A DNA stretch of 64,000 bases from Embleya scabrispora DSM 41855 (GCF_000372745.1 NZ_KB889618.1:1-64000), one strand, 5' to 3'; positions 8,487 through 19,201 are shown, counted from the stretch's first letter. Program-made: numbers and translations. Notes: generated by a model from the sequence alone, not told the origin.

Positions 8487-9817
8487 CCCACCCCTACATA
8501 CCCAATGCCGAGCCGGCCGTGCGGGCCGAGATGCTGGCCGCGATCGGGGTCGAGTCCGTCGAGGACTTCTACACCGACATCCCCGCCGCGCTGCGCCTGA
8601 ACCGGCCGCTCGACCTGCCCGCGCCGATGGCCTCGGAAACCGAACTGGTCCGGCACATGCGCGGGTTGCTCGGACGCAACACCGACACCACCGAGGTGCT
8701 CAGCTTCCTCGGCGGCGGCTGCTACCCGCACCACGTGCCCGCCGTGTGCGACGAGGTCAACTCGCGCGGCGAGTTCCTCACCGCCTACGCGGGCGAACCG
8801 TACGAGGACCACGGCCGTTTCCAGGCGCTCTTCGAGTACGTCAGCATGATGGGCGAACTCCTGGAGCTGGACGTCGTCAACGTCCCCACCTACGACGGCT
8901 TCCAGGCATCCGGCACCGCGCTGCGGATGGCCGCGCGCTACACCGGCCGGTCCAAGGTGCTGGTCACCGCCGCGATCGGCGCGGACAAGCTGAGCAAGCT
9001 GCACGACTTCCTCGCGCCCGACATCGAGATCACCATGATCCCGGTCACCGAGAACGGCGAGGCCGGCGCGTTCACCGTCGACGACACCGTCGCCGCGGTC
9101 TACCTGGAGAGCCCCAACCTCTACGGCGTGGTCGAGACCCGGACCGCCGAGATCGCCGAACTCGCGCACAACCAGGGCGCGTTGCTCGTGGTCAGCGCGG
9201 ACCCGATCTCGCTGGGCGTACTCGCTCCGCCCGCCACGCTCGGCGCGGACATCGTCTGCGGCGACATCCAGTCGCTGGGCATGCACCAGAACTACGGCGG
9301 CGGCCACGCCGGCTACATCGCCACCCGCGACGAACCGCGCCTGGTCGCCGAGTTCCCCTCGCGCCTGTTCGGCATCGCACCGACCGCGGTGCCGGGCGAG
9401 TACGGCTTCGGCGACGTCTTCTACGACCGCACCTCCTTCGCGCTGCGCGAGGAGGGCAAGGAATGGGTGGGCACCGCCGCGTCGCTGTGGGGCATCACCG
9501 CCGGTGTCTACCTCGCGCTGATGGGCCCCGAGGGCATGCGCGAGCTGGGCGAGACGATCCTGGCCCGGACCCGCTACGCGATGGACGAGCTCGCCGCGGT
9601 CCCCGGTGTACGGGTGCGGCACGCCGCCGCCGTGCACTTCCGCGAGTTCGCGATCGAGGTGGCCGACACCGACGCGCTGCTCACCGCGCTGCGCGCACAC
9701 GGCATCTACGCCGGCATCGCGCTGGATGCCACAACGCTGCTGGTCTGTGTGACCGAGCGGCACACCAAGGACGACATCGACACGCTGGTGCGAGCGGTAC
9801 GAGAGGTGCAGGGCTGA
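8483..9817 (+). CDS. Glycine dehydrogenase (decarboxylating) subunit 1-like protein, divergent
   Basis: A 444-residue protein of the GcvPA family (PLP fold type I, small P-protein subunit), recognised by YIPNAEPAVRAEMLAAIGV at the N-terminus and a complete aspartate-aminotransferase-like fold. It differs from housekeeping GcvPA at usually invariant places: where the family has TAYTPYQPEISQG this protein has TAYAGEPYEDHG, and FLGAG reads FLGGG. GcvPA lacks the PLP lysine and works with GcvPB. It overlaps the beta-galactosidase by 4 bp (GTGA) and the next gene by one base, so stoichiometric expression is likely. No gcvT, gcvH or lpd lies in the window. It may have evolved toward another amino acid or amino-sugar acid; the reaction is unknown. 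Confidence 0.9.
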   Translation: MTHPYIPNAEPAVRAEMLAAIGVESVEDFYTDIPAALRLNRPLDLPAPMASETELVRHMRGLLGRNTDTTEVLSFLGGGCYPHHVPAVCDEVNSRGEFLTAYAGEPYEDHGRFQALFEYVSMMGELLELDVVNVPTYDGFQASGTALRMAARYTGRSKVLVTAAIGADKLSKLHDFLAPDIEITMIPVTENGEAGAFTVDDTVAAVYLESPNLYGVVETRTAEIAELAHNQGALLVVSADPISLGVLAPPATLGADIVCGDIQSLGMHQNYGGGHAGYIATRDEPRLVAEFPSRLFGIAPTAVPGEYGFGDVFYDRTSFALREEGKEWVGTAASLWGITAGVYLALMGPEGMRELGETILARTRYAMDELAAVPGVRVRHAAAVHFREFAIEVADTDALLTALRAHGIYAGIALDATTLLVCVTERHTKDDIDTLVRAVREVQG

Positions 9818-11373
9818 TGGGTGCCGTCGGAGAATCCTTCGCGAAGTTGCCGATCGAGGCCAAGCCGCCGCTGCGCCGGTTCCACCAGGCGCGCTGGGAC
9901 GAGCCGATCATCTTCGACCAATCCAGCCCCGGCCGGCGCGGCATCGGGGTGCCCGAGGCGGGCGTGCCCGCCGTCGAACTGCCCGCCAGCATCCGGCGCG
10001 AGACGCCGCCCGCGCTGCCGCAGATGTCCCAGCTGCACGTGCTCCGGCACTACATGCGACTGTCCCAGGAGACCGTGGGCGTCGACCTCGGCATCGCCGT
10101 CGGCCAGGGCACCTGCACGATGAAGTACAGCCCCAAGATCAACGACCGGTTCGTCAGCGACCCGAAGATCGCCGAACTGCACCCGGCACAGCCCGAGGAC
10201 AGCGTGCAGGGCGTGCTCGCGATCTACTGGCAGCTGGAGCAGATGCTCAAGGAGATCTCCGGCCTGGACCGGGTCAGCCTGCAACCGGGCTCCGGTTCGG
10301 CGGCGATCTACGCCAACATCGCGATGATCCGCGCCTACCACGCCTCCCGGGGCGAAGGCGAGCAGCGCGACCAGGTCATCACCACGATGTTCTCGCACCC
10401 CACGAACGCGGCCTCCCCCAAGACCGCCGGGTACGAGGTGATCACTTTGATGCCGGACGCCGACGGCTACCCGGACATCGAGGCGCTGCGCGCGGCCGTG
10501 GGCCCGCGTACCGCCGCGCTGATGATCACCAACCCGGAGGACACCGGGATCTACAACCCCCGGATCGCCGAGTTCGTCGAACTCGTGCACGAGGTCGGCG
10601 GGTTGGCCTGCTACGACCAGGCCAACGCGAACGGCATCCTGGGCATCACCCGGGCCGCCGACGCCGGGTTCGACCTGTGCCACTTCAACCTGCACAAGAC
10701 CTTCTCCACGCCGCACGCGTCCGGCGGTCCGGCCGCGGGTGCCTGCGGAGTCGCGGAGAAGCTGGTGCCGTTCATGCCCGGCCCGACCATCGAGTTCGAC
10801 GGCGAGCGCTACTTCCTGGACTCCGACCGGCCGCAGTCGATCGGCAAGAACCGGCCCTACCTGGGGGTCACCCAGAACGTGGTGCGCGCCTACGCATGGA
10901 TCATGGCGCTGGGCGCCGAGGGCCTGCGGCAGGTGGCCGAGACGGCGGTGCTGAACAACAACTACCTGATGCACAAGGTGTTGCAGATCCCGGGCGCCTC
11001 CGCCCACTGGGACAAGCGCCGGCTGGAGCAGGTCCGCTACTCGTGGCAGGGCCTGTACGAGGACACCGGCGTGCACTCGGAGGAGATCGGCGTGCGCGCG
11101 TCCGACTTCGGGGTGCACTACTGGACCAGCCACCACCCGTACCTGGTGCCCGAGCCGTTCACCCTGGAGCCGACCGAGTCGTACTCCAAGGAGGACCTGG
11201 ACGAGTACGCCGCGATCCTGGCGCACGTCGCGGACGAGGCGCGCAGCGATCCGGAGTTCGTCAAGGGCGCGCCGTACAACCAGACCGTGCACAAGATCGA
11301 CCCGACCTGCCTGGACGACCCGGAGCAGTGGGCGACGACCTGGCGGGCGTACGTCCGCAAGCACCTGTCGTGA
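9817..11373 (+). CDS. Glycine dehydrogenase subunit 2-like (PLP-binding) protein, divergent
   Basis: A 518-residue GcvPB-type protein. The PLP Schiff-base lysine is Lys294 in HFNLHKTFSTPHASGGP, and CTMKYSPKIN is conserved. Substrate- and cofactor-region motifs depart from glycine decarboxylase: the family's SAHGTNPA reads FSHPTNAAS, and YDGANLN reads YDQANAN. It would pair with the preceding gene as an alpha2beta2 decarboxylase. Canonical enzymes pass an aminomethyl group to lipoyl-H-protein; no H-protein gene is here, so the partner would be encoded elsewhere or the chemistry differs. Start ATG 9817 overlaps the previous TGA by one base; its own stop overlaps the next GTG. Confidence 0.9.
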   Translation: MGAVGESFAKLPIEAKPPLRRFHQARWDEPIIFDQSSPGRRGIGVPEAGVPAVELPASIRRETPPALPQMSQLHVLRHYMRLSQETVGVDLGIAVGQGTCTMKYSPKINDRFVSDPKIAELHPAQPEDSVQGVLAIYWQLEQMLKEISGLDRVSLQPGSGSAAIYANIAMIRAYHASRGEGEQRDQVITTMFSHPTNAASPKTAGYEVITLMPDADGYPDIEALRAAVGPRTAALMITNPEDTGIYNPRIAEFVELVHEVGGLACYDQANANGILGITRAADAGFDLCHFNLHKTFSTPHASGGPAAGACGVAEKLVPFMPGPTIEFDGERYFLDSDRPQSIGKNRPYLGVTQNVVRAYAWIMALGAEGLRQVAETAVLNNNYLMHKVLQIPGASAHWDKRRLEQVRYSWQGLYEDTGVHSEEIGVRASDFGVHYWTSHHPYLVPEPFTLEPTESYSKEDLDEYAAILAHVADEARSDPEFVKGAPYNQTVHKIDPTCLDDPEQWATTWRAYVRKHLS

Positions 11374-12472
11374 GAGTCGGCCTGATCGTCAACCCGGTGG
11401 CCGGCCTCGGCGGCGCGGCCGGGCTCAAGGGCAGCGACGGCGCCGACGTGCAGCGCGAGGCGCTGGCGCGAGGTGCGATCGCCCGGGCGGGGGAGCGCGC
11501 GGCGGTGGCCGTCCGCGCGCTCCTGGCCGCCCGCCCGGACGCCACCGTGGTCACCGTGCCCGGCGCGATGGGCGAGAGCTCCGTGCGCGCCGCCGGTGCG
11601 GTGCCCGAACTGGTGGCGTGCGCACCGGGGGAGCCGTCCTCCTCCGCCGACACCCGGGCCGGTGTCCGGGCGCTGGCGGCGGTGGACCTGCTGCTGTTCG
11701 CGGGCGGCGACGGCACCGCGCGGGACGTGCTCGACGCCGGGCCGACCGCTCCGGTGCTCGGCATCCCGGCGGGCGTCAAGGTCTACTCCGGCTGCTTCGC
11801 GGTCGGCCCGGCGGCGGCCGGACTGGCCGCCGCCGAGTTCACCGGGGACACCGCCGAGGCCGAGGTGGTGGACCTGGACGAACAGGCCTATCGCGAGGGC
11901 CGGGTCAGCCCCCGGCTCTACGGCACGCTGACCGTGCCTGCGGCCCGGGTGCGGCTGTCCGGCCGCAAGACCGGCTCCTCGGGCGCCGCGCCGGAGACCG
12001 TCGAGGGCATCGCCCGCGAGGTGGTCGCCCGGATGCGCCCGGGCGTGCGCTACATCCTGGGTCCGGGCACCACCACGCGCGCGGTCGGCCGCGCGCTGGG
12101 CGCCCGATCCACGCTGCTCGGCGTGGACGTGGTCGCCGACGGCGTGCCGATCGGGGTGGACCTGAGCGAGCGCGCGCTGCTCGACCTGGTGGACGGCCAC
12201 GAGGTGGAGGCGGTCGTATCGGTGATCGGCGGCCAAGGCTTCGTGCTCGGTCGCGGGAACCAGCAGATCAGCCCGTCGGTGCTGGCCCGCGTACACGGTC
12301 TGACCGTGCTCGCCACCCGCACCAAGCTGGCCGCGCTGGGCGGCCGGCCGCTGTTGGCGGACACCGGGGACCCGGCCACGGACGCGCGGTTGAGCGGCTT
12401 CGTCAAGGTGGTCACCGGCTACCGCGAGAGCGTCCCCTATCGAATTGTTCCTGCGAGCGAGGAGTGCTCTGG

Positions 12473-12476
<4 letters not shown>
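11370..12476 (+). CDS. AcoX/ATP-NAD kinase-like protein (COG3199 type)
   Basis: A 368-residue protein beginning VGLIVNPVAGLGGAAGLKG and carrying the diphosphate-binding GGDGTARD motif of NAD kinases and diacylglycerol-kinase-like enzymes. The long C-terminal half (ILGPGTTTRAVGRALG, VVSVIGGQGFVLGRGNQQ) fits the AcoX branch, found in acetoin loci and often of unknown activity. It may phosphorylate NAD or a small metabolite. It overlaps both neighbours by 4 bp (GTGA at 11370, ATGA at 12473), tying it to the P-protein pair and the dehydrogenase. Its presence among catabolic genes is unusual; the substrate is unknown. Confidence 0.82.
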
Positions 12477-13240
<764 letters not shown>

Positions 13241-13336
13241 CAATTCCGGCCCCGCTCCCGCCGCCACCGTCGGCGACGGGCGCGGGCCCGGTCCCAGCAC
13301 GTGCACGTCCCGCACCGATCCCCCCGGAGGCACATC

Positions 13337-14626
13337 GTGTCATTTTCCCGCGCAGCGAAGACCGTCGCCGTGCTGGCCGTCGGCGCCGCGATCGCCGCAA
13401 CCACCGGTTGCGGCGGGAGCAGCGGCTCCGGCTCCGGCTCCGGCAAGACCACCGTCACCTGGTCGACCTGGGGCAACCCGGAAGAGCTCGCCCGCTTCAA
13501 GGACTTCGAGAAGGACTTCGGCAAGCGCCACCCCGACATCAAGCTGAAGCTCCAGGCGGTGCCCTCCTACAGCGACTACCACTCCAAGCTGCTCACCCAG
13601 CTCTCCTCCAAGACCGCGCCCGACGTGTTCTACGTCGGTGACGACTTCATCGGCAAATTCGTCTCCGCCGGAGTGGTCTCGCCGCTCAACGACAAGATGG
13701 CGGCCCCCGACAGCAAGGCCAAGCCGGAGGACTTCTTCGACGGCCTGTACGGCGGCGCCAAGAAGGACGGGCAGATCTACGGCATACCCAACGACGCCAA
13801 CCCCGAGGTGCTCTGGTACGACAAGCAGGCGCTCAAGGACGCCGGCATCACCGAGGACCCGGCCGCGCTGAACGCCCAGGGCAAGTGGACGATGGCCACC
13901 TACCTGGAGATGAACCGCAAGCTCAAGGCGGCGGACAAGGCCGGCTCGATCTTCTACAACTGGTACGGCTCGACCTACAGCATGATCAACGGCTTCGGCG
14001 GCAAGGTCTACGACGGCGGCAAGTTCGTCGGCAACACCGACGCCAAGTCGCGCGAGGCATTGAAGACCTTGGCGGACGGCTACCAGAACGGGACCTTCCT
14101 GGTCGCCGACAACCTGCCCGAGGGCAATGGCTCGGACGTGCAGTTCATCAAGCACAAGGCCGGCTTCTCCGCGGGCGGTCGCTGGATGATCGACACCGTC
14201 AAGAAGGGACAGCAGGACAACTACGACATCGTGCCGTTCCCGTCCCAGACCGGCCAGCTGATGCCGCAGACGGTGGCCACCTCCTTCCTGGCGCTGAACA
14301 AGAACGCCAAGAACGCACAGGCGGCCTGGACGTTCCTGTCCGAGTTCGTCTCCAAGGACGGCCAGACCGTGCGCCTGAAGGGCGGCGGCAACGCGGTGCC
14401 CTCGGTCAAGGGCGCGGACAGCGTGGTGATGGAGGGCTACCCCGCGCACGCGCAGACCTTCGTCGACGCCCGTGACGGTGGCTTCGCCAACTACCCGGAG
14501 GAGGCCGGCGTCCCGGAGCTGACGGCGAGCATCAACGATCTGCTGATGAAGTTGTGGACCGGCAAGGTCGGCTTCGACCAGGCGATGAACGACCTCGGCT
14601 CGCTCGTCTCCGCCAAACTGCGCTGA
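13337..14626 (+). CDS. ABC sugar transporter substrate-binding lipoprotein
   Basis: A 429-residue family 1 extracellular solute-binding protein. It has a lipoprotein signal with cleavage before Cys in ATTGCGGS, a Gly/Ser-rich linker, then the binding fold (VTWSTWGNPEELARF, APDVFYVGDDF). It is anchored outside the membrane and captures an oligosaccharide or glycoside for the two permeases downstream. GTG at 13337 has GGAGG 8 nt upstream (spacer CACATC preceded by GG), whereas the frame extends to 13301 without a ribosome site. The ligand cannot be read from sequence; the flanking GH42 and GH63-like enzymes suggest a glycoside. Confidence 0.95.
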   Translation: MSFSRAAKTVAVLAVGAAIAATTGCGGSSGSGSGSGKTTVTWSTWGNPEELARFKDFEKDFGKRHPDIKLKLQAVPSYSDYHSKLLTQLSSKTAPDVFYVGDDFIGKFVSAGVVSPLNDKMAAPDSKAKPEDFFDGLYGGAKKDGQIYGIPNDANPEVLWYDKQALKDAGITEDPAALNAQGKWTMATYLEMNRKLKAADKAGSIFYNWYGSTYSMINGFGGKVYDGGKFVGNTDAKSREALKTLADGYQNGTFLVADNLPEGNGSDVQFIKHKAGFSAGGRWMIDTVKKGQQDNYDIVPFPSQTGQLMPQTVATSFLALNKNAKNAQAAWTFLSEFVSKDGQTVRLKGGGNAVPSVKGADSVVMEGYPAHAQTFVDARDGGFANYPEEAGVPELTASINDLLMKLWTGKVGFDQAMNDLGSLVSAKLR

Positions 14627-14638
14627 CCGGGGGCCGCC

Positions 14639-15598
14639 GTGACCACGTCCACGCTCAGCCGCACCACCGACGCACGGCGCCCGGCCACCGAAACGCCCGA
14701 ACGCCGCCGGTCCCTTCGGGGCCGGCGGCGCCGGGAACGGTGGTGGGCCGCCCTCTTCCTCGGGCCGCAACTGCTCGTCCTGCTGGCCTTCACGCTGGGA
14801 CCGCTGGGCTTCGCGGTCGTACTGGCCTTCATGAAGTGGGACGGCCTGGGGGAAAAGTCCTGGGTCGGCTTCGACAACTTCCAGACCCAGCTCTCCGATC
14901 CCACCTTCCGCGACGCGGTGCTGAACACGCTGACCCTGGGCCTGATCACGGTGCCGGTGGGTCTGGCGCTCGCCCTGCTGATCGCGATGGCGCTGAACAA
15001 CGTGCGCGGCAAGACCATCTATCGGGTGATCTACTTCCTGCCGGTGGTGACCAGCTCGGTGGCCGTCGCGGTGATCTGGCAGATGTTGCTGGCCAGTGGT
15101 GACCTGGGGATGCTCAACAACACCGTGCACGACTGGTTCGGCATCACCCTGCCGGACTGGCTCAACGATCCGGACTGGGTGATGGTCGCGATCGCCGCGG
15201 TGACCATCTGGTCCTCACTGGGCCTGAACGTGGTGATCTTCCTGGCCGGCCTCCAGTCCATCCCGGCGCACCTGACCGAGGTGGCCCGGATCGACGGCGC
15301 GGGGCCGGTCCGCGTCTTTCGGCACGTCACGCTGCCGCTGCTGTCCCCGACCATCTTCTTCTCCTTCGTGGTCGCGGTGATCAGCTCGTTCCAGGCATTC
15401 GACCAGATCTACGTGCTGGTCGACCCGGATCACAACGAGGGTGCCCGCACGATCGTCTACCAGGTCTACGACCTGGGCTTCAAGAAGTTCGAATTCGGCG
15501 CCAGCAGCGCCGCCGCCCTGCTCCTGACGCTGATGACGATCGTGGTGACCGTCGCCCAATTCGGCATGCAGAAGCGCTTCGTCCACTACGAGTCGTAA
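14639..15598 (+). CDS. ABC sugar transporter permease, MalF type
   Basis: A 319-residue inner-membrane permease with a basic N-terminus (about residues 1-35), six hydrophobic segments and the cytoplasmic EAA loop EVARIDGAGPVRVFRHVTLP that docks the ATPase. It lies 12 bp after the binding-protein gene and 12 bp before the second permease. GTG start at 14639. The ATPase is absent from the operon, as is common in Streptomyces, where one shared MsiK-type ATPase serves many sugar importers. Confidence 0.95.
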   Translation: MTTSTLSRTTDARRPATETPERRRSLRGRRRRERWWAALFLGPQLLVLLAFTLGPLGFAVVLAFMKWDGLGEKSWVGFDNFQTQLSDPTFRDAVLNTLTLGLITVPVGLALALLIAMALNNVRGKTIYRVIYFLPVVTSSVAVAVIWQMLLASGDLGMLNNTVHDWFGITLPDWLNDPDWVMVAIAAVTIWSSLGLNVVIFLAGLQSIPAHLTEVARIDGAGPVRVFRHVTLPLLSPTIFFSFVVAVISSFQAFDQIYVLVDPDHNEGARTIVYQVYDLGFKKFEFGASSAAALLLTLMTIVVTVAQFGMQKRFVHYES

Positions 15599-15610
15599 GA
15601 GAGGAGGGTC

Positions 15611-16453
15611 GTGATGGTCACTGCCATCCGCCGCCGTTTCGGCACCGTCGCACTGCACACCCTGCTCATCGTGGGCGGGCTGCTGATGATGTTCCCGTTC
15701 GTGTGGATGCTGCTCACCGCGTTCAAGAGCGAGGGGCAGATGATCCAGGATCCGCTGGCCTGGCTGCCGGACCCCTGGCGCACGGACAACTTCCCCGACG
15801 CCTTCGACGCGATGCCCTTCGGCCGTGCCTACTGGAACAGCTTTTACATCGCGGTGATCACGGTCGTGGTCACCCTGCTCACCGCATCGATGGCGGCCTA
15901 CGCCTTCACCCGGATCGAATTCCCCTTCTCCCGCTCGCTGTTCGTGGTCTTCCTGCTCACCCAGATGGTGCCCACCCAGGTCACTCTGGTGCCGCTGTAC
16001 GTGATGTTGTCGAAGCTCGGCTGGATCGACACCCACCTGGCGCTGATCCTGCCCGCCATCGCCAACCCGTTCGCGGTGTTCATGATGCGCCAGTTCATCC
16101 GGGCGGTGCCGATCGAGCTGGAGGAGGCCGCCCGGCTGGACGGCGCGAACCGCTGGACGATCTTCACCCGGATCGTGCTGCCCAACATCAAGCCCGGCAT
16201 GGCCGCGCTGGGCATCATCGTGTTCCTGAGCAGCTGGAACAGCTTCATCTACCCGTTGATCTTCCTCAACTCCGAGGACAAGTTCACCGTTCCGATGCTG
16301 CTCGCCTCGTTCAAGGGCCAGCACGGCGGACTGGACTACGGCATGCTCCTCGCCGCTTCGACGATCTCCGTGGTGCCGATGCTGATCGCGTTCGTGATCG
16401 GGCAGCGGAAGATCATCAGCAGCATGGCGGCATCCGGCATGGGAGGGCGGTAG
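15611..16453 (+). CDS. ABC sugar transporter permease, MalG type
   Basis: A 280-residue partner permease with six membrane segments and the EAA loop EEAARLDGANRWTIFTRIVLP. GTG 15611 follows GAGGAGG by about 5 nt. Its TAG is immediately followed by the ATG of the downstream glycosidase, and the ribosome site of that gene (GGGAGGG) lies within this gene's 3' end. Together with the previous two genes it forms a complete CUT1-type importer apart from the ATPase. Confidence 0.95.
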   Translation: MMVTAIRRRFGTVALHTLLIVGGLLMMFPFVWMLLTAFKSEGQMIQDPLAWLPDPWRTDNFPDAFDAMPFGRAYWNSFYIAVITVVVTLLTASMAAYAFTRIEFPFSRSLFVVFLLTQMVPTQVTLVPLYVMLSKLGWIDTHLALILPAIANPFAVFMMRQFIRAVPIELEEAARLDGANRWTIFTRIVLPNIKPGMAALGIIVFLSSWNSFIYPLIFLNSEDKFTVPMLLASFKGQHGGLDYGMLLAASTISVVPMLIAFVIGQRKIISSMAASGMGGR

Positions 16454-18079
16454 ATGTCCGCGCACGACCGCGACCCGATCGACTCGGTCGCGCTGGATCT
16501 ACGCGAACGGCCGTTCACCGACCGGGGTTCACGGCTTCTGGTGTTGGCAGGGCAGGACGGCGACCTGTGGGTCGCCCGGTCCGAGTACGAGACCCGGCTC
16601 ACCGACACGAGCGTGCTCACCGCGCTGCGGATCGAGTCGGCCGGCGGCGACCCGCTGCCGATCCGGGCCGCGCACCCGGACCGGATCTCCTTCGCGGGCG
16701 GCGTACACCTGGCCTTCGCCGACTCGGACACCCTGGTGCTGACCGGCACCGGCGCCCGGGCCCGGTGGACGGCCGCGGACGGCACCGAGCACGAGGCCGC
16801 GATCGAGGGCTGCCGGGTACTGGTCGGCGAGGCCGCCCCGGCGGACGGGCCGGCCGTCCTGGCCGCGGCTCGCGCGCGCTGGAGCGCCTGGTTCGACCGG
16901 ATGCCGGCGGTCCGCGCGGACCTGTACGAACGGGCCGCGATGGCGTGGTGGACGCTCGGGGTGAACCTGCTGCCGATCGGCTTCGCGGGCGGCCGGGAGG
17001 GCCTGGTCCCGTCCCGGTTCGGCTACGTCGGCGTGTGGAACTGGGACTCCTACTTCCACGCCATCGCACTGCGGCACGGTGATCCCGAACTGGCCCGGGA
17101 CCAGATCCGGATCCTGCTCGCACACCAGCGCGCCGACGGGTTGATCCCCGACGTCGTGCACGACGAGGGCGTGTTGGCGGAGACGACCGACCTGCCGCGC
17201 TCGGACCGGGCCCGGCTGGCCGAGCACGTCGGCCAGGCGCTGGGCGACGAAGCGGCACAGTCCGCCGCGGCGGGCGACGTGGTACCGGTGACCAAGCCGC
17301 CGCTGACCGCGTGGGCGGTCTGGAAGATCCATCGGGCGGCTCCCGACCTCGCCTTCCTGGCCGAGGTCTACGAGCCGATCGCCCGCTCCCAGGAGTGGTG
17401 GCTGACCCACTCCGACCCGGACGGCGACGGCCTGGCCGAATACCTGCACCCGTACTCCAGCGGGCTGGACGACAGCCCGGTGTGGGACTACGGCCCGCGC
17501 GCCGAGCCGCCGGACCTGAACGCTTATCTGGCGCTCCAGTTCGACGTGCTGGGCGACATCGCACAGGCCCTGGGCCGGGACCAGGACGCCGCGACGTGGC
17601 GGGAACGGGCCGCCGCGCACACCGAACTCCTGGTGTCCCGGCGGTGGGACGGCAAACGGTTCACCACCGTCTCGGCGGGCCGTGCGGTCCCGGTCCGCAC
17701 ACCGCTGGAACTGCTGCCGCTGCTCACCGGCCGACTGCCGCGCGAGATCGCCGACCGACTGGTCGAGGACCTGCGCTCGCCGAGCTTTTGGGGCGAACGC
17801 CCGGTGCCGACCGTGGCGTTCGACGATCCGACCTTCGACCCCGAGGCGATGTGGCGCGGGCCGGTCTGGCTCAACGTCAACTACCTGCTGATCGAGGGCC
17901 TGCGCCGATCCGGATACCCGGACGTGGCCGCGGAGTTGACCGAACGCACGGTACGGATGGTGGCCGAGGGCGGCGGGTTGTACGAGTACTGGAACCCGCT
18001 CACCGGCGGCCGGGCCGGGCGCGCGACGACCGGATTCGGCTGGTCCAGCGCGCTGTTCGTGGACCTGGCCCGGAGCTGA
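16454..18079 (+). CDS. GH63/MGH1-like (alpha/alpha)6-barrel glycosidase
   Basis: A 541-residue protein with an N-terminal beta domain (to about residue 140) and an (alpha/alpha)6 barrel. VWNWDSYFHAIALRHGD and the Trp-rich segments match bacterial GH63-type mannosylglycerate/glucosylglycerate hydrolases (MGH1-like). The candidate acid is the Asp in WNWDSYFHA, and YEYWNPLTG near the end carries a conserved Glu/Tyr. No signal peptide, so it is cytoplasmic. It may remove an alpha-linked glucose or mannose from the imported compound. Last gene of the operon, followed directly by a strong terminator. Exact family and substrate remain open. Confidence 0.8.
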   Translation: MSAHDRDPIDSVALDLRERPFTDRGSRLLVLAGQDGDLWVARSEYETRLTDTSVLTALRIESAGGDPLPIRAAHPDRISFAGGVHLAFADSDTLVLTGTGARARWTAADGTEHEAAIEGCRVLVGEAAPADGPAVLAAARARWSAWFDRMPAVRADLYERAAMAWWTLGVNLLPIGFAGGREGLVPSRFGYVGVWNWDSYFHAIALRHGDPELARDQIRILLAHQRADGLIPDVVHDEGVLAETTDLPRSDRARLAEHVGQALGDEAAQSAAAGDVVPVTKPPLTAWAVWKIHRAAPDLAFLAEVYEPIARSQEWWLTHSDPDGDGLAEYLHPYSSGLDDSPVWDYGPRAEPPDLNAYLALQFDVLGDIAQALGRDQDAATWRERAAAHTELLVSRRWDGKRFTTVSAGRAVPVRTPLELLPLLTGRLPREIADRLVEDLRSPSFWGERPVPTVAFDDPTFDPEAMWRGPVWLNVNYLLIEGLRRSGYPDVAAELTERTVRMVAEGGGLYEYWNPLTGGRAGRATTGFGWSSALFVDLARS

Positions 18080-18131
18080 GCACACCGCCCGCCGTCGTCG
18101 CCGGTTCCGGCGATGACGGCGGGCGGTGTGC
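18080..18131. terminator. Long bidirectional hairpin terminator
   Basis: Inverted repeat with arms of about 25 nt (GCACACCGCCCGCCGTC... and its complement), one mismatch and a two-base loop. It sits exactly between the convergent ends of the glycosidase operon (18079) and the DNA ligase gene (18137). No U-tract is visible on either side, as is common in actinomycetes. Confidence 0.9.
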
Positions 18132-18136
18132 GCGGT

Positions 18137-19201
18137 TCAGCGGGTGCCGAGCACGTCGGCCAGGTCGTAGCGGGCCGGTTCGGCGAGTTGTTCGTACGTG
18201 CACTCGGCCGGGTCCTTGTCGGTACGCCACCGGCGGAACCGGGTCGTGTGCCGGAACCGGTCGCCCTGGACGTGGTCGTAGGCCACCTCGCAGACCGACT
18301 CGGGCCGCAGCGGCACCCAGTCCGAGAGCCGGCCGCCCGACCAGCGGGTCACCGCACCGGGCAGCCGATCGGCCTCGTGCGCCTCGGCCTCGGCCCAGTG
18401 CGCCCACGGGTGCCCGGTCGGATCCGCCATCCGGTAGGGCGCCAACTCCTCGATCAGTTCGGCCCGCCGTGCCGCGGTGAACGCCGCGCTGACGCCCACG
18501 TGTTGCAGCCGACCCCGGTCGTCGTACAGACCCAGCAGCAGCGAGCCCACCACCGGGCCCGACTTGTGCTCGCGGTAGCCCGCCACCACACAATCCGCGG
18601 TGCGTTCGTGCTTGACCTTGACCATCGCCCGCTCGTCCGGCAGATACGGCCCGGCCGGGTCCTTGGCCACGATGCCGTCCAGACCCGCGCCCTCGAACCG
18701 GTCGAACCAATCCTGTGCCGTCGCCTGATCGGTGGTGGCCGGCGCCAGGTGGATCGGCGCCGGCACCTCGGCCAGCGCCCGCTCCAGCGCGGCTCGGCGC
18801 TCGGTCAGCGGACGGGCCGGATACGACTCGTCGCCCAGCGCCAGCAGGTCGAATACGACGAGGGACGCCGGGGTGGTCTCGGCCAGGTGCCGCACCCGCG
18901 AGGCCGCCGGGTGGATCCGGTCCTGGAGCCGGTCGAAGTCGAGCCGGCCGTCGCGCGCGATGACCAGTTCGCCGTCCAATACGCAGCGCGGCGGGAGCAG
19001 CCGCAACACCGCGTCCACCACATCCGGAAAGTAACGATCCAGCGGCTTGGTGTTGCGGCTGCCGATCAACACCTCGTCGCCGTCCCGGAAGACGATGGCC
19101 CGGAACCCGTCCCATTTGGCCTCGTAGTGCATGCCGGCGGGAATCCGCGCGGCCGCCTTGGCGAGCATCGGCTTGACCGGGGGCATCACGGGAAGGCGCA
19201 T
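18137..19201 (-). CDS. ATP-dependent DNA ligase (LigC/LigD-ligase type)
   Basis: A 354-residue ligase. The adenylated lysine is Lys29 in YEAKWDGFR, followed by the nucleotidyltransferase motifs IGSRN, VLDGELV and DGIVAKD, then an OB-fold with VPLRPESVCEVAYDH. Such short actinobacterial ligases (LigC) act in non-homologous end joining or base-excision repair. ATG 19201 gives the normal family N-terminus; upstream in-frame codons are not coding-like. It diverges from the LigD-type polymerase gene with 100 bp between, a common pairing. No Ku gene is in the window. Confidence 0.92.
   Translation of the reverse strand: MRLPVMPPVKPMLAKAAARIPAGMHYEAKWDGFRAIVFRDGDEVLIGSRNTKPLDRYFPDVVDAVLRLLPPRCVLDGELVIARDGRLDFDRLQDRIHPAASRVRHLAETTPASLVVFDLLALGDESYPARPLTERRAALERALAEVPAPIHLAPATTDQATAQDWFDRFEGAGLDGIVAKDPAGPYLPDERAMVKVKHERTADCVVAGYREHKSGPVVGSLLLGLYDDRGRLQHVGVSAAFTAARRAELIEELAPYRMADPTGHPWAHWAEAEAHEADRLPGAVTRWSGGRLSDWVPLRPESVCEVAYDHVQGDRFRHTTRFRRWRTDKDPAECTYEQLAEPARYDLADVLGTR

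Noticed and set aside
8483-11373. Glycine riboswitch or complete glycine cleavage operon
   Set aside because: The P-protein genes are internal to an operon with overlapping starts; no riboswitch-sized leader and no T, H or L genes exist here.
13340-15130. Long minus-strand open frame opposite the ABC transporter genes
   Set aside because: Low-complexity Val/Asp/His-rich translation with no domain; it is the antisense shadow of well-supported genes in high-GC DNA.
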